NCBI GenBank assembly: GCA_947175495.1
Contig: CAMWNB010000001.1
Location: forward strand, 37,570 to 101,569
Direction of reading: 5' to 3'
Origin: an uncultured Porphyromonadaceae bacterium
GTDB taxonomy: Bacteria; Bacteroidota; Bacteroidia; Bacteroidales; Muribaculaceae
Length of the DNA stretch: 64,000 bases
The notes under the pieces: generated by a model
What the model saw: the letters and a program-made list of their open reading frames with translations, nothing else
Database searches by the model: none
What the model was told of the DNA's origin: nothing
Part shown: piece after piece, positions 1 to 9,522 of the stretch
Position numbering within the stretch: position 1 is the stretch's first letter
Layout: the number at the start of each line of letters is the position of its first letter
Made by a program: the position numbers and the translations under genes

Positions 1-29
1 CCCGGCCTACAAGTCGTAGACCGGGCTTT
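1..29. terminator. Hairpin at the left border, possible terminator
   Basis: An inverted repeat (CCCGGcCTAC ... GTAGaCCGGG, one mismatch) with a 5-base loop is followed on the plus strand by CTTTT. It could end a plus-strand gene left of the window, or the lipoprotein gene that ends at 74 on the minus strand. The minus-strand tail lies outside the window, so its direction cannot be settled. Confidence 0.5.
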
Positions 30-73
30 TCGGTGTGTTGATGGTCTAAGGTTCAGAAGATTCTGACAGTGGC

Positions 74-2224
74 TTATTCAGCGTGTACGGGGGTGGTCAC
101 GCTGTTCACCTTGAAGTCGAGCTTGGAGGTGTCGGTGAGGTCTTTCCAGAGGCCGACGAAGTCAATTACCCATACTACTGTGCCCGTTCCGTTGGCTTCG
201 AGGTAGGCGGGGAAGTTGTATGTGCCGTCGCCGGTGACAGCCACGTCGCTTGCGCCGCCGCCCCACCAGCTGGGCCACCAGCCGCCTGCTGCCAGGCTCA
301 TGGAGCCGGTGTAGGAGCCGGCTGCGCCGGCTTTGAGGTTGCCGTCGATGCCGGTGATGGTGACGTTGGCCACGGTGGTGCCCTGGCCGAAGACTACGCC
401 TGCGAAGGGATCGCCGTTGCCGTCGTTGCTGGGGCCGTACTCGTTGTAGAACTCTAAGCGCACGTCGGTGCCGTTGTCTTCCTTTTCGCCCCACCAGAGG
501 TGGCCGACTTCGGTGTCAACGTCCTTGTACATGGGCTGCTTGGGATCGAGGGAGATGACGAGGCTCTCGACCTTCACATTCTCCATATCGACGATGTCGG
601 CGCCGAGGCCGTTGATGTCGATGCAGAACACTACTGCGCCGTTGGTGGCGGCTGCGGTGTTCATGCACACGCGGTAGTTGCCGTCGCCGGTGACGAGGCA
701 GTCCTGTGCGTTGCCGTCGAAGCTGCTCCAGTAGCTCGGATCCCAGCCTGCGGCTGCGTATTCGAGACCTGCGCGGTAGCTGCCCTTGGCGCCTTCCTTG
801 AGGTTGCCGGTGACGCCGCTGAGGGTGAAGTCAATCACCATCTGCTGGTCGAAGGAGATGAGGTCGGTTGCTACGGCAGGATCCGATGCGGTGTTGCCGA
901 ACTCGTTGTAGATTTCGATGCGCACGCGGCCGTTGTTCTCGAGGTCGCCGATGGCGAGCTTGTCGACGTCAGCGACAACTTCGTTGACGTAGGGCTTGCG
1001 CACGGGGCGAACGAGGGCGCCGGTGTAGGTGAGTGCGTTGGCGGTGGTGTAGCTGGCGTTGTCGAGGTTCACGGCCACGGCATACGACTTGTTGGAGGCG
1101 GCGATGTCGCCGGTCCAGTAGACAGGCTGGTTGCCTTCTACGGAGGCGCCGGTGCGCATGCCTGCGCCGGGCAGGAAGATGCTGTTGCCGGTGACGGTGG
1201 AGGTGACGCGCACGCCTGCCACGCCATCCATTTCGGCAGTCTCAAGGGTGGACACTGCCATGAGGTCGGCCCAGTCGGCTGCGGTCGGGGTCATGCCCAT
1301 TCCGGAGGTCTTGGCGGCGTCGCGCTCGGTGTTGCTGATTGCTTCCGTGGCGTAGTCGGCGCCGGAAGTGGAGTGGTTGAAGCCGGCCACGTCGCCGAAG
1401 CCGAGCAGCGTGCCCGGGTCGCTTTCCTTGGCGGCGCCCACATTGTATTTGCACCACTGGAGGCGTGTGCCCATGTCGACGTAGTCGTCAACGCTCTCGG
1501 CGTTGGCGGTCACGCCCACGGGGGTGTTGAGCGTCTGCTCGTTGGCTACGACGTCGGCGCCGTTCACGGTCATGTAGGCGGCAAACTTGTAGGCGGTGTT
1601 GGGCACGAGGTTGGCCACGCTCACGGTGTAGGCGTTGCTCGTGCCTTCGGCTTCATATTTCACGCCGTTGGCGATGTCGGCAGTGGCGGGAGCCACAATC
1701 ACGCCATAGCTGAGCGTGCCTGCGTCGAGCTTGTCCTGCATGCCGTTGATGGTGCCGCCCAGATTGGCTGTGGTGGCCTCTACGGCAGCGGCTGCTGCGG
1801 TGGCGATGTCGGAGTCGGTGGTGACGAAGCTCTTGACTTCGCCGAACTCGGTGATGGTGCCCTGGAGGGTCACGAAAGTGGCGTAGTAATAGGTGACGCC
1901 GTCAGTGAGGCCGTTGATGGTGGCTGTCACTGTGGTGCCGTCCTCGCCGAGGGTGCCTGCCACGCGGGTGCCGCCTGCGGTGGGATTCTCCGAGGTACTG
2001 TAGACCACGCCCACGGTGTAGGCGCCGGCTGCCTGGCCCTTGAGGCCGTTGACAGTGCCGGTGACGGTGGCGCTGGTTGCGGTGACTTCGGCGCCGCCGG
2101 TCACAACTTCTTTGAGGATAGGCGTGGTGCTCACCACGGGATCGTCCACGTCGTCGCACGAGGTGAGGGCGAACGAGGCTCCGAGGGTCAGCGACAGCAG
2201 GCCTGCCAGTATTTTGCTTTTCAT
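74..2224 (-). CDS. Surface lipoprotein of the sus locus, with Fib_succ_major-like domain and tandem Trp-rich domains
   Basis: This 716-residue outer-membrane lipoprotein sits in the SusE/SusF or surface-glycan-binding position of the locus. The signal peptide ends at lipobox LTSC (Cys23) followed by DD. Domains seen: two Ig/FN3-like repeats (about 33-135 and 137-235); a domain like the Fibrobacter succinogenes major paralogous domain (about 247-411: YVDMGTRLQW, MTPTAADWADLM, YWTG, LVRPVR); and two homologous ~140-residue modules (about 421-560 and 570-712). The modules share GNLKxGAxGSY, AAxGWxPSxW and TGDGxY. The Trp clusters suggest a glycan-binding face, which is inference. It lies 44 bases after the neighbouring lipoprotein gene and is probably co-transcribed with susCD. 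The glycan is not readable from sequence. Confidence 0.85.
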   Translation of the reverse strand: MKSKILAGLLSLTLGASFALTSCDDVDDPVVSTTPILKEVVTGGAEVTATSATVTGTVNGLKGQAAGAYTVGVVYSTSENPTAGGTRVAGTLGEDGTTVTATINGLTDGVTYYYATFVTLQGTITEFGEVKSFVTTDSDIATAAAAAVEATTANLGGTINGMQDKLDAGTLSYGVIVAPATADIANGVKYEAEGTSNAYTVSVANLVPNTAYKFAAYMTVNGADVVANEQTLNTPVGVTANAESVDDYVDMGTRLQWCKYNVGAAKESDPGTLLGFGDVAGFNHSTSGADYATEAISNTERDAAKTSGMGMTPTAADWADLMAVSTLETAEMDGVAGVRVTSTVTGNSIFLPGAGMRTGASVEGNQPVYWTGDIAASNKSYAVAVNLDNASYTTANALTYTGALVRPVRKPYVNEVVADVDKLAIGDLENNGRVRIEIYNEFGNTASDPAVATDLISFDQQMVIDFTLSGVTGNLKEGAKGSYRAGLEYAAAGWDPSYWSSFDGNAQDCLVTGDGNYRVCMNTAAATNGAVVFCIDINGLGADIVDMENVKVESLVISLDPKQPMYKDVDTEVGHLWWGEKEDNGTDVRLEFYNEYGPSNDGNGDPFAGVVFGQGTTVANVTITGIDGNLKAGAAGSYTGSMSLAAGGWWPSWWGGGASDVAVTGDGTYNFPAYLEANGTGTVVWVIDFVGLWKDLTDTSKLDFKVNSVTTPVHAE

Positions 2225-2268
2225 ATCTGTGTCAGTATGGATTTCAGATTATAAAAATGATTGTTTGA

Positions 2269-4218
2269 TTATTGAACCCAGGGTGTGCCGCTGTCCATGC
2301 GTACGGTGAAGTCAATTGTCACCGAAGATGCGCCGGTGAGTTTGCCGGTCATGGTAGCGCCGGTGCTTTCATTCCAGGGGTTGACAATGTAGCGGCGGAG
2401 GATGTCGGGCGAGTCGCCTACGGTGCGTTCTACCATATCGTCGGTGATGTCAGTGGCCACACCGTCTTTCTTTACTGAGTTGATGACAACTTCGGCGTTG
2501 GGATACTTCTTGAGGATTTTCTCTACGTCCATGTACAGGAGATACAGTGCGGGATCGGTTGTCTGGACGGTAACGCTGTATTGGCCGTCGCCCTGCACGT
2601 AAGTTGTGCCGTAGTCGAATTCATACGCCCCGTTGGCCCATGCGAGATTGACAAGGTATTTGTCGACCTTTTCCACGCCGTAGTCGGCGACGAGTTTGTA
2701 GCCGATGTACTCGTAGACGGTGCCGTTGATGTCGCGCTGGGGTGTGCCGATCACGAGCGTCTCCACGCTGCCGTTGGCGGCGTATTCGAGGCTGATGATG
2801 TTCAGTGTGGAGCCTTCGAGCTTCACGGCTGTGCCGCCCAGGGGCAGGTCGCCGAGGCCGTTGGAGAAGGTGATGGTGCCGGCGGCGTTGAGCGCGACTT
2901 CGCCGGTCAGCGGGTCAGCGTCGGGCAATGTGACGGTGTACTGGCCGACAGCAGGATCGCACATATTGAGCATGAACTCGTCGATGGTGTTGCTCACGAG
3001 CGGGAATTCGGCGTTGTAGTCCGATGCCTGGGTGTAGCCGTTCTTGGCGTTGCCGCCGAGGTCGTAGAAATCGAAGGGAGCGTCGGGGTCGAGCGTCCAG
3101 CTGCAGAACTTGAGCTGGGAAGCAAGGGCATCGTACCATCCGTCGGGCAGCGTGATCACGCTGGGAGCGGGTTTGGTGAAGTTCTCGAAGTACTCCTTGG
3201 TCACATAGTTGAGTGCCACGCCTTCCGAGGGAGCCATCACCTGCATGGCATCGTCGGAGAGGTAGAGAAGCTTCAGGAAGCGCTCGTGGGTGCGGGTGTC
3301 GGTGGTTTCCAGCGGGTACACGTCGGAGAGGGTGAGCGTGTGGTCGTCGGTGTCGAGCATGTAGGTGCCCTTGCCTACGACGTTGCCGTCGGCGTCGGTC
3401 ACGGTCACGTTAGCGCCGTTGATGAGGTCGAAAGTGATGTAGCCGTAGTTCCGGGGGGTGCACATCCATGCGTTGCCGGCATAATCGGCAGCCCAGTACC
3501 AATCCGCATTGTTTGCTCCGGCAGAGGTTTCCGGCACGCTCGCAGTATTGATTGCGTTCGCTTTGTCCCAGGGGTCGGAATCAATGAAGTTGGCATAAGT
3601 GGTTTCGTTCTCGTTGGCTGCGTGCAGGTGGTCCCAAGTGTAGCCGGAATTGAAGAACCAATGCGGGCCGTTGAACTTGGTGGTTTTCACCCAGTAGTCA
3701 GTTTCGTCGACATTGCACTTCACCCAGGTGTTCTTGTCGATGGCGTTCTCGTCCGTTTCGGAGGCGAGAAGCACGCTGAGGTCGAGCTGCCAGGTCTTGC
3801 TCTGGCCCACGCCGCCGCTGATGCGTTTCCACAGGTAGTGGTCAACAAAGTCGGCGCAGAACTCGTCGATGGTGAACGCGTAGGGTTCGCTCCACACATA
3901 GCCTCCGCGGGTGTCGACACCCATCTGCACCTCGTAGGTGCCGTCGAAGGGAATGGAGAGTGTGGCCGTGGCGCCGGTCTTGCGACCCTGGGGCGTCACC
4001 CATGCCACCTGGTAGCTCTGGGGCATCAGGCTGGTGAGATGGATGATGTTGGGGTTTTGAGCGTCGTGCTCAACAGTGAATGCTACGCCTTCCACCAACT
4101 CCGCGGGAGTGATGTTGGGCTGAGGCATGGTGTAATCTTCATCCGAGCACGACCAGGCTGTGGTTGCGACAGCGGCGCCCACCAGCATATAGCTCAGATA
4201 TTTGAAAGCTTTAGTCAT
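2269..4218 (-). CDS. Surface lipoprotein with N-terminal PKD-like domain
   Basis: The 649-residue product has a signal peptide and lipobox AWSC (Cys24) followed by SDED, typical of surface-exposed Bacteroidetes lipoproteins. Residues about 35-115 look like a PKD/Ig fold (FDGTYEVQMGVDTRGGY). The rest is rich in aromatic residues (DYWVKTT, PHWFFNSGYTWDH, ADWYWAADYAGNAW) but I do not recognise the family. Its place directly after susD is where SusE-like glycan-binding proteins are usually encoded, so it probably binds the polysaccharide at the cell surface. A 19-bp inverted repeat separates it from susD. Confidence 0.8.
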   Translation of the reverse strand: MTKAFKYLSYMLVGAAVATTAWSCSDEDYTMPQPNITPAELVEGVAFTVEHDAQNPNIIHLTSLMPQSYQVAWVTPQGRKTGATATLSIPFDGTYEVQMGVDTRGGYVWSEPYAFTIDEFCADFVDHYLWKRISGGVGQSKTWQLDLSVLLASETDENAIDKNTWVKCNVDETDYWVKTTKFNGPHWFFNSGYTWDHLHAANENETTYANFIDSDPWDKANAINTASVPETSAGANNADWYWAADYAGNAWMCTPRNYGYITFDLINGANVTVTDADGNVVGKGTYMLDTDDHTLTLSDVYPLETTDTRTHERFLKLLYLSDDAMQVMAPSEGVALNYVTKEYFENFTKPAPSVITLPDGWYDALASQLKFCSWTLDPDAPFDFYDLGGNAKNGYTQASDYNAEFPLVSNTIDEFMLNMCDPAVGQYTVTLPDADPLTGEVALNAAGTITFSNGLGDLPLGGTAVKLEGSTLNIISLEYAANGSVETLVIGTPQRDINGTVYEYIGYKLVADYGVEKVDKYLVNLAWANGAYEFDYGTTYVQGDGQYSVTVQTTDPALYLLYMDVEKILKKYPNAEVVINSVKKDGVATDITDDMVERTVGDSPDILRRYIVNPWNESTGATMTGKLTGASSVTIDFTVRMDSGTPWVQ

Positions 4219-4260
4219 TGTAAGGTTGGAATTTGGAGAGTAATGATTGTTTTGTGTGTC

Positions 4261-4336
4261 TTTCGCTTGCCAAGGCGCCTCAACGGCGCTGAAATCACCT
4301 ATAACAACGGAAGTTAAGGCGCCTTAGTGTGCGAAA
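4261..4336. repeat. Imperfect inverted repeat between susD and the next lipoprotein gene
   Basis: Arms at 4261-4279 and 4318-4336 match in TTTCGC and AAGGCGCC, with internal mismatches. Each arm also carries an AAGGCGCCT near-palindrome. No T-run follows on the minus strand, so this is more likely an mRNA-stabilising or partially terminating hairpin than a full terminator. Confidence 0.6.
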
Positions 4337-4350
4337 TATGTTAAATATCA

Positions 4351-6003
4351 CTATTCCCAGCCGGCGTTCTGGTGGAGCACGCCGTTGGAGAGGTTAATCT
4401 GGTTGAGAGGAATCTGGCTCAGACCGCGGGTTGCGATGATTTTCGCGCGGTCGTAGCTGACAGCAGCGTCAAGGCCGCCGGTCTTGACCGGACCGGCCGA
4501 GGCTGCGATCGCGTCGGCTGCCTTTTCCACACCCTGGCGAAGGAGGTCCCAGTAGCGGTGGCCTTCGAAGGCGAGTTCGAGGGCGCGCTCGTTCATCACG
4601 TTGTCAAGCGTAGCGGGGACGCTGGGCAGGCCTGCGCGGCTGCGCACGGCGTCGAGGGCGTCCTGCGCGCTCATGGAGGGCACGCCGCCGAGCTCGGCCA
4701 CCATCAGCAGCACGTCGGCGTAGCGCATGATCACCCAGTCCTGCGAGTTGGTGATCTGGAAGTCGCCGCTGCCGTCGGGGCGCGAAGCGTTGAGCCCGTC
4801 GGGGAATGCGATGGGCGAGTACTTCTTATTGCAGAAGCCTGTGAACTCGCGCCAGTCCTTTACGCTTGCGCTGTAGTCGGGCGATGCTGCCACGCCCTCG
4901 CTTGCGAGGTTGATGAAGGTGGCGGCAAGGCGCGGGTCGTTGTTGGCGTAGCGTGCGGCGTAGGCGGGGGTGGCGGTGCCGATGCCCCATCCCTTGCCGT
5001 AGGGCGAGAAGTTGAGGGAGCGCATGCCCAGAAGCACCTGCCAGCGGTTGGAGTCGTTGTTTCCGTCGTAGTCCTGGGTGGGTGTGAACTTCATCTGCAG
5101 GATGAACTCGCTGTTGGCGGCGCCGGCGTAGGTGGATTTTTCGGGATCCCACTCGTTCTTGCCTTCTACGGGCACGAGCGAAGCTGCGGGCCAGAGGCTC
5201 TTGAATTCCTGGACGAGGCTGTACTGGCCGCAGCTCACGACGTCGTCGAGGTAGGCGAGCACCTCGGCCTTGGTCAGACCGGCGAGGTCCTTGCCATAGT
5301 AGCCGGTGTAGTAGAGGTACACGCGTGCGAGGAGGGATTCTGCGGCATATTTGGTGATTCGGCCGTTGTTGGCGGTGCCGAGGTTGGCGCCGTCGGGGAT
5401 GTTGTCGGCGGCAAACTTGAGGTCGTCGACGATTGCTGCGTACACGTCGTCGGGGTCGGCCTGCTCGCGGTTTTCGCTTGTGGGCTCAAGGAACAGGGGG
5501 ATGTTGCCCCACAGGCGCACCATGTCGAAGTAGAGCAGTGCGCGCAGCGCGCGGCACTCGCCCATGTAGATGGCGCGGTTGCTTTCGCTCTCCCATGCTA
5601 TCTGCTCCTCGTGGGCCACGAGTTCGTTGCAGCGGTAAACGCCTGCGTAGTACACTTTCCAGTCCTGCTCGTACATGTTCTGGTCGGACGGGCTCTTGCC
5701 GATGTCGAAACCGTCGATGGCCTGGTAGTTGTAGCCGTCGCCGATGCCGGCTCCGCCGAAAGCCTCGTCGCTCATGACGGTGGAGGCCACGTAGAAGCCG
5801 ATGCCGGGGTTGGAGCTCACCTGGCGCCATCCGTCGTAGCAGCCGATGAGGGCGCGCCATGCGTCGCCTTCGGTCTTGTAGAAGTTCTCGGTGTTCGATT
5901 CGGTTTTGCTCGACACATCAAGGAAACTGTCGGAGCACGCGCCTGTCATGAGGCCCATGGCGGCGATGCCGGCAGTGAGTATGCTGTATTTGAACTTATT
6001 CAT
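4351..6003 (-). CDS. susD: RagB/SusD family glycan-binding outer-membrane lipoprotein
   Basis: The 550-residue product is the SusD partner that caps the SusC transporter and captures oligosaccharide outside the cell. It has a signal peptide ending in TGACSD (Cys23), the N-terminal SusD helices (ENFYKTEGDAWRALIGCYDGW) and the TPR-like region with NELVAHEEQIAW and GECRALRALLYFDMVRLWG. The typical C-terminal RagB/SusD segment is also present (MRYADVLLMVAELGG, VRSRAGLP, ERALELAFEGHRYWDLLRQG). Length is normal for the family. It follows susC by 42 bases, in the universal susC-susD order. Confidence 0.97.
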   Translation of the reverse strand: MNKFKYSILTAGIAAMGLMTGACSDSFLDVSSKTESNTENFYKTEGDAWRALIGCYDGWRQVSSNPGIGFYVASTVMSDEAFGGAGIGDGYNYQAIDGFDIGKSPSDQNMYEQDWKVYYAGVYRCNELVAHEEQIAWESESNRAIYMGECRALRALLYFDMVRLWGNIPLFLEPTSENREQADPDDVYAAIVDDLKFAADNIPDGANLGTANNGRITKYAAESLLARVYLYYTGYYGKDLAGLTKAEVLAYLDDVVSCGQYSLVQEFKSLWPAASLVPVEGKNEWDPEKSTYAGAANSEFILQMKFTPTQDYDGNNDSNRWQVLLGMRSLNFSPYGKGWGIGTATPAYAARYANNDPRLAATFINLASEGVAASPDYSASVKDWREFTGFCNKKYSPIAFPDGLNASRPDGSGDFQITNSQDWVIMRYADVLLMVAELGGVPSMSAQDALDAVRSRAGLPSVPATLDNVMNERALELAFEGHRYWDLLRQGVEKAADAIAASAGPVKTGGLDAAVSYDRAKIIATRGLSQIPLNQINLSNGVLHQNAGWE

Positions 6004-6045
6004 TTCAGATTCAAATGTGTTGTTGTGTTGATCGTGATGATAGAC

Positions 6046-9000
6046 TTAGAGTGTGAGGTTCACACCGATGAGGAATGTGCGGGGACGGGGGTAGTAGCCC
6101 ACGTCGATGCCGCTCACCCAGTCGCTGGTGCCATAGCCGATTTCGGGGTCCATGCCGTTGTACTTGGTGAAGGTGGCAAGGTTCTGCACCTGGAAGTAGA
6201 GGCGGCATTGCGAGCACCAGTTCTGCTTCATGATGGGAGCGAAGTTGTAGCCCAGGGTGAGGTTGCTGAGGCGCAGGAAGTCGCCGTCGTGCACGTAGAG
6301 GTCGCTGAACAGCCAGTTGATGTTGCTGTTGGTCACGCGCGGGATTCGGTTGCTGGTGCCTTCGCCGGTCCAGCGGCCGAGAATCTCGGAGGTGTAGTTG
6401 GCCATCATGTTGGTCTGGTTGCGGTAGGTCTGCACGATCTTGTTGCCGGCGGCGCCGGTGGCGGTCAGGCCGAGGTCGAAGTTCTTGTAGTAGAGATTGA
6501 TGTTGAAGCCGTAGGTGAATTTGGGCACGCCGTTGCCGAGGTTCACCTTGTCGTCGTCGTTGATGACGCCGTCGTGGTTCTGGTCGACGAACTTGACGTC
6601 GCCGGGCTGCACGTTGTTCTGGAGGATGCCGTTGCCGGCTGCGATCCAGTTGTCGATTTCCTGGCGGTTCTGGAAGATGCCTGCGGTCTGGTAGCCCCAG
6701 AAGTAGCCGATGGGCAGGCCGTTGCTGGCGCGGTAGAATTCGGGCGAGTTGTCATAGAGCTGGCCTGTCTCGCCGTGGATCATGCCGTCCTCGGTGGGGA
6801 TGGAGCCCACTTTGTTGTTGTTGTAGGCGCCGTTCACGCTTACGCTGTAGGAGAAGTCGTTGCCGATGACGTCGTTCCACGCGATGCCGAGCTCGACACC
6901 GGTGTTTATCACGTCGCCGCCGTTGATGAAGGGAGCGTCGGTGCCGGCGGTGGCGAGGATGGGAGCCACAACGAGCCAGTCCTTGGTGCTCTTGCGATAC
7001 CAGTCGAAGTTGACGCGCAGGCGGTTCTTCAGCAGGGTTGCGTCGAAGCCGAAGTCGAGCTGCTCGGAGGTTTCCCATGTGAGGTCCAAGTTGCCGAGGC
7101 GGCTGGGATATGCGCCCCAGTTGTTGCCGAGGATGGTCGCGTAGTCGCCGTAGGCTCCGTTCGGGCCCATGTACTGGCCGAAGAAGTAGTGGGTGTTGGT
7201 CACCTTGATGGGTGCGAGATACTGGTAGTTGTCGATGTTCTGGTTGCCGACACGGCCCCAGCTGCCGCGGATCTTGAGGTAGTCAAGCCATGTGCGGGTG
7301 CTTTCCATGAAGTTTTCGTTGCTGATGTTCCAGCCGGCCGACACGGAGGGGAATGTGCCGAAGCGGTGGCCCTTGGCGAATTTCGAGGAGCCGTCGGAGC
7401 GCAGCGTGAAGTTGATCATGTACTTTTCTTTCCAGTTCCATCCCAGACGGCCGAAGTAGCTGACGCTGCGGGCGTTGTCGTGGGGGTTGCCGCTGGCGCT
7501 GAGACCGTCGGCCGTGGTGGCGGCGGTGCCGTTGCTGATCCATGCGTAGGGCCAGGTGTCGAAACCTTCCTTGAGGTCGCGCTGGCTGGCGCCCAGATAG
7601 GTGCCTTCGTAGCGGTAGGCTTCCATGCCGACCATTGCGTTGAACTGGTGGTCCTTGATGTTCCAGTCGTAGGTGACGGTGTTGGTCCATGTAAGGCCCA
7701 GGCTGTGGTTCATGTTCTGGTTGACGGAAGTGTGGTCATTATAATCGTACACGGACAATCTATATATAGGACGGAAGCTGCGGTACTCGCTGGAGCCGTA
7801 GACTGCACCGAACACGGTGCGGATCTTGAGGTTCTTGATGGGTTCGATCTGGGCGTAGACGTTGCCCGAGAAGGTTGCCGTCTTGGTGTCGTTCTGATTG
7901 TTCAGCATCATGTTGGCGTAGGGGTTGCCGGCGCCGTTGCTGTATGCGCTGTTGCTGGAGTCGAAGTAGCTGCCGTCCTCGGTGTAGATGGGGAAGGCGG
8001 GGATGGCGCCGAATGCGCCGCGCAGGGTGTTGTTGTACTGGTTGCCGACACCGATGCCGCGCTTCTTGGCATATACGAAGCTGGCCTGCTCGCCCACGGT
8101 GAGGATTCCGTCGAAGAGCTTGTGGTCGGAGTTGATGCGGAAGTTGTAGCGCGAGTAGTTGCTGACGTCTTTGCCGCCGCCGATGCCTTCCTGGTTGAGG
8201 TAGCCGAGGCTGAGGGCGTAGGTGCTGGTCTTGGAGCCGCCGCTGACACCGATGGTGTAGCTCTGCGTGGTGGCGTTGTCCTTGAACATGCTGTCCACCC
8301 AGTCGGTGTCGTAGGCACCTGTGGAGAGGCCGTCGGCTGAGTAGTTGCGCCACATTTCGGGGAAGCTGTTCCAGTCGTAGGGAGCGGAGCCGTCGGCAAT
8401 CTGCTGCTCGTTCATGATGGCCTTGTACTGCTCGGCGTTGAGCATGTCGATTTTCTTGGCTACGCTCTGCCAGCCGAAGTATCCGTCGAAGGTGACGGTG
8501 GCCTTGCCTTCGCGACCCTGCTTGGTGGTGATGAGCACAACGCCGTTGGCTGCCTGTGCGCCGTAGATGGCTGCCGATGCGGCATCCTTCAGCACGTCGA
8601 TGCTCTCGATGTCGGCGGGATTGAGGGTGGAGATGTCGCCGCCCACGCCGTCGATGAGGTAGAGGGGCTGTGCGTTGCCCACGGTGCCGAGACCGCGGAT
8701 CTGCACTTTCATGCCTTCGCCGGGCTGGCCCGAGGTGGAGCTGATGTTCACGCCGGGGAGCTGGCCCTGCATGGCCTGCAGAGGCGAGGTGGTGTTCATC
8801 TTGGCGATGTCGTCGCCCTTGATCTGGGCGGTGGCGCCGGTGACGAGTTTCTTCTTCATCACGCCGTAGCCCACGACCACGAGTTCGTTGAGGCTCTCGG
8901 CGTTCTCGGAGAGTGCGACGTCGAGGTTTGTACCGGTCACCTTGATGTCGCGGGGAGTGAATCCGATGTAGGAGAAGGTCAGAGTGGCGCCTTGGCTCAC

Positions 9001-9228
9001 CTTGATGGTGTAGTTGCCGTCGATGTCGGTAGTGACGCCGTCTTTGGCGCCTTTCACCGTGACGGATGCGCCGATGAGGGGCTCGCCGTCGGAGGCTGAG
9101 GTTACTGTACCTGTGACTGTAAGCGCCTGGGCGCTCGCTGCCACACTGCCCACCAACAGGCAAAGCGCCAGAAGCAGAGCCCTTGTGGAGCTAAGCCAAT
9201 GGCACCGTTCGCAATGTTTTTGTCCCAT
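6046..9228 (-). CDS. susC: SusC/RagA family TonB-linked outer-membrane transporter
   Basis: The 1060-residue product is the TonB-dependent beta-barrel importer of oligosaccharides. After a signal peptide (to about residue 34, SVAASAQA) come a carboxypeptidase-regulatory-like domain (about 36-115, VTGTVTSASDGEPLIGASVTVKG-type), the SusC signature NELVVVGYG, a plug domain (PLQAMQGQLPGV, IRGLGTVGNAQPLYLIDGV, KDAASAAIYGAQAANGVVL) and the barrel, ending in YPRPRTFLIGVNLTL. It pairs with the susD just downstream. It is transcribed divergently from the hybrid two-component regulator, which is the usual layout when the regulator senses the imported glycan. A -7 box lies at 9320-9327. Confidence 0.97.
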   Translation of the reverse strand: MGQKHCERCHWLSSTRALLLALCLLVGSVAASAQALTVTGTVTSASDGEPLIGASVTVKGAKDGVTTDIDGNYTIKVSQGATLTFSYIGFTPRDIKVTGTNLDVALSENAESLNELVVVGYGVMKKKLVTGATAQIKGDDIAKMNTTSPLQAMQGQLPGVNISSTSGQPGEGMKVQIRGLGTVGNAQPLYLIDGVGGDISTLNPADIESIDVLKDAASAAIYGAQAANGVVLITTKQGREGKATVTFDGYFGWQSVAKKIDMLNAEQYKAIMNEQQIADGSAPYDWNSFPEMWRNYSADGLSTGAYDTDWVDSMFKDNATTQSYTIGVSGGSKTSTYALSLGYLNQEGIGGGKDVSNYSRYNFRINSDHKLFDGILTVGEQASFVYAKKRGIGVGNQYNNTLRGAFGAIPAFPIYTEDGSYFDSSNSAYSNGAGNPYANMMLNNQNDTKTATFSGNVYAQIEPIKNLKIRTVFGAVYGSSEYRSFRPIYRLSVYDYNDHTSVNQNMNHSLGLTWTNTVTYDWNIKDHQFNAMVGMEAYRYEGTYLGASQRDLKEGFDTWPYAWISNGTAATTADGLSASGNPHDNARSVSYFGRLGWNWKEKYMINFTLRSDGSSKFAKGHRFGTFPSVSAGWNISNENFMESTRTWLDYLKIRGSWGRVGNQNIDNYQYLAPIKVTNTHYFFGQYMGPNGAYGDYATILGNNWGAYPSRLGNLDLTWETSEQLDFGFDATLLKNRLRVNFDWYRKSTKDWLVVAPILATAGTDAPFINGGDVINTGVELGIAWNDVIGNDFSYSVSVNGAYNNNKVGSIPTEDGMIHGETGQLYDNSPEFYRASNGLPIGYFWGYQTAGIFQNRQEIDNWIAAGNGILQNNVQPGDVKFVDQNHDGVINDDDKVNLGNGVPKFTYGFNINLYYKNFDLGLTATGAAGNKIVQTYRNQTNMMANYTSEILGRWTGEGTSNRIPRVTNSNINWLFSDLYVHDGDFLRLSNLTLGYNFAPIMKQNWCSQCRLYFQVQNLATFTKYNGMDPEIGYGTSDWVSGIDVGYYPRPRTFLIGVNLTL

Positions 9229-9319
9229 TGATAAAGATTTTAGGTTTTTGATATGGTTAATTAAATTGTTTTGTTGATTTCGATTTTAAATGGCGGTCGG
9301 GGTCTTAAAACCTGTGCTG

Positions 9320-9327
9320 CAAAGTTA
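9320..9327 (-). promoter_or_regulatory. Promoter -7 box for susC operon
   Basis: The minus strand reads TAACTTTG, a match to the Bacteroidetes -7 consensus TAnnTTTG, about 92 bases before the susC start. The intervening leader is AT-rich without a clear Shine-Dalgarno sequence. The divergent region 9229-9522 holds this box and the one at 9492. Nothing else recognisable was seen there. Confidence 0.7.
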
Positions 9328-9491
9328 AGATATATTAAATTATGCGCGTGCGCCGCGATGTTGCTTTGCGTGGCATAAATCGTTATGCTCTCCGCTTTAA
9401 ATGTTACATAGCGGGGTATAAAATGTTGCATCAGACTCAAAATATGTTATAGAACATGTAAATTAACATTCAGACAGAGGGGTTCATTGGT

Positions 9492-9499
9492 TAATTTTG
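9492..9499 (+). promoter_or_regulatory. Promoter -7 box for the hybrid regulator gene
   Basis: TAATTTTG fits TAnnTTTG and lies 23 bases before the ATG at 9523, giving a short leader. Confidence 0.65.
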
Positions 9500-9522
9500 C
9501 ATTGAAATAATTCAATCCATCC

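Noticed and set aside
1..25. A 12-base match (AAGTCGTAGACC) between the left-border hairpin and the leader ORF at 35.5 kb
   Set aside because: It is only 12 bases and embedded in a hairpin in one case. There is no wider similarity, so it is treated as chance.
4372..8340. Very long plus-strand open frame (1322 codons) opposite susC and susD
   Set aside because: It is the antisense shadow of two certain genes, rich in Val/Gly/Ala/His with no domain, as expected from high-GC codon use on the other strand.
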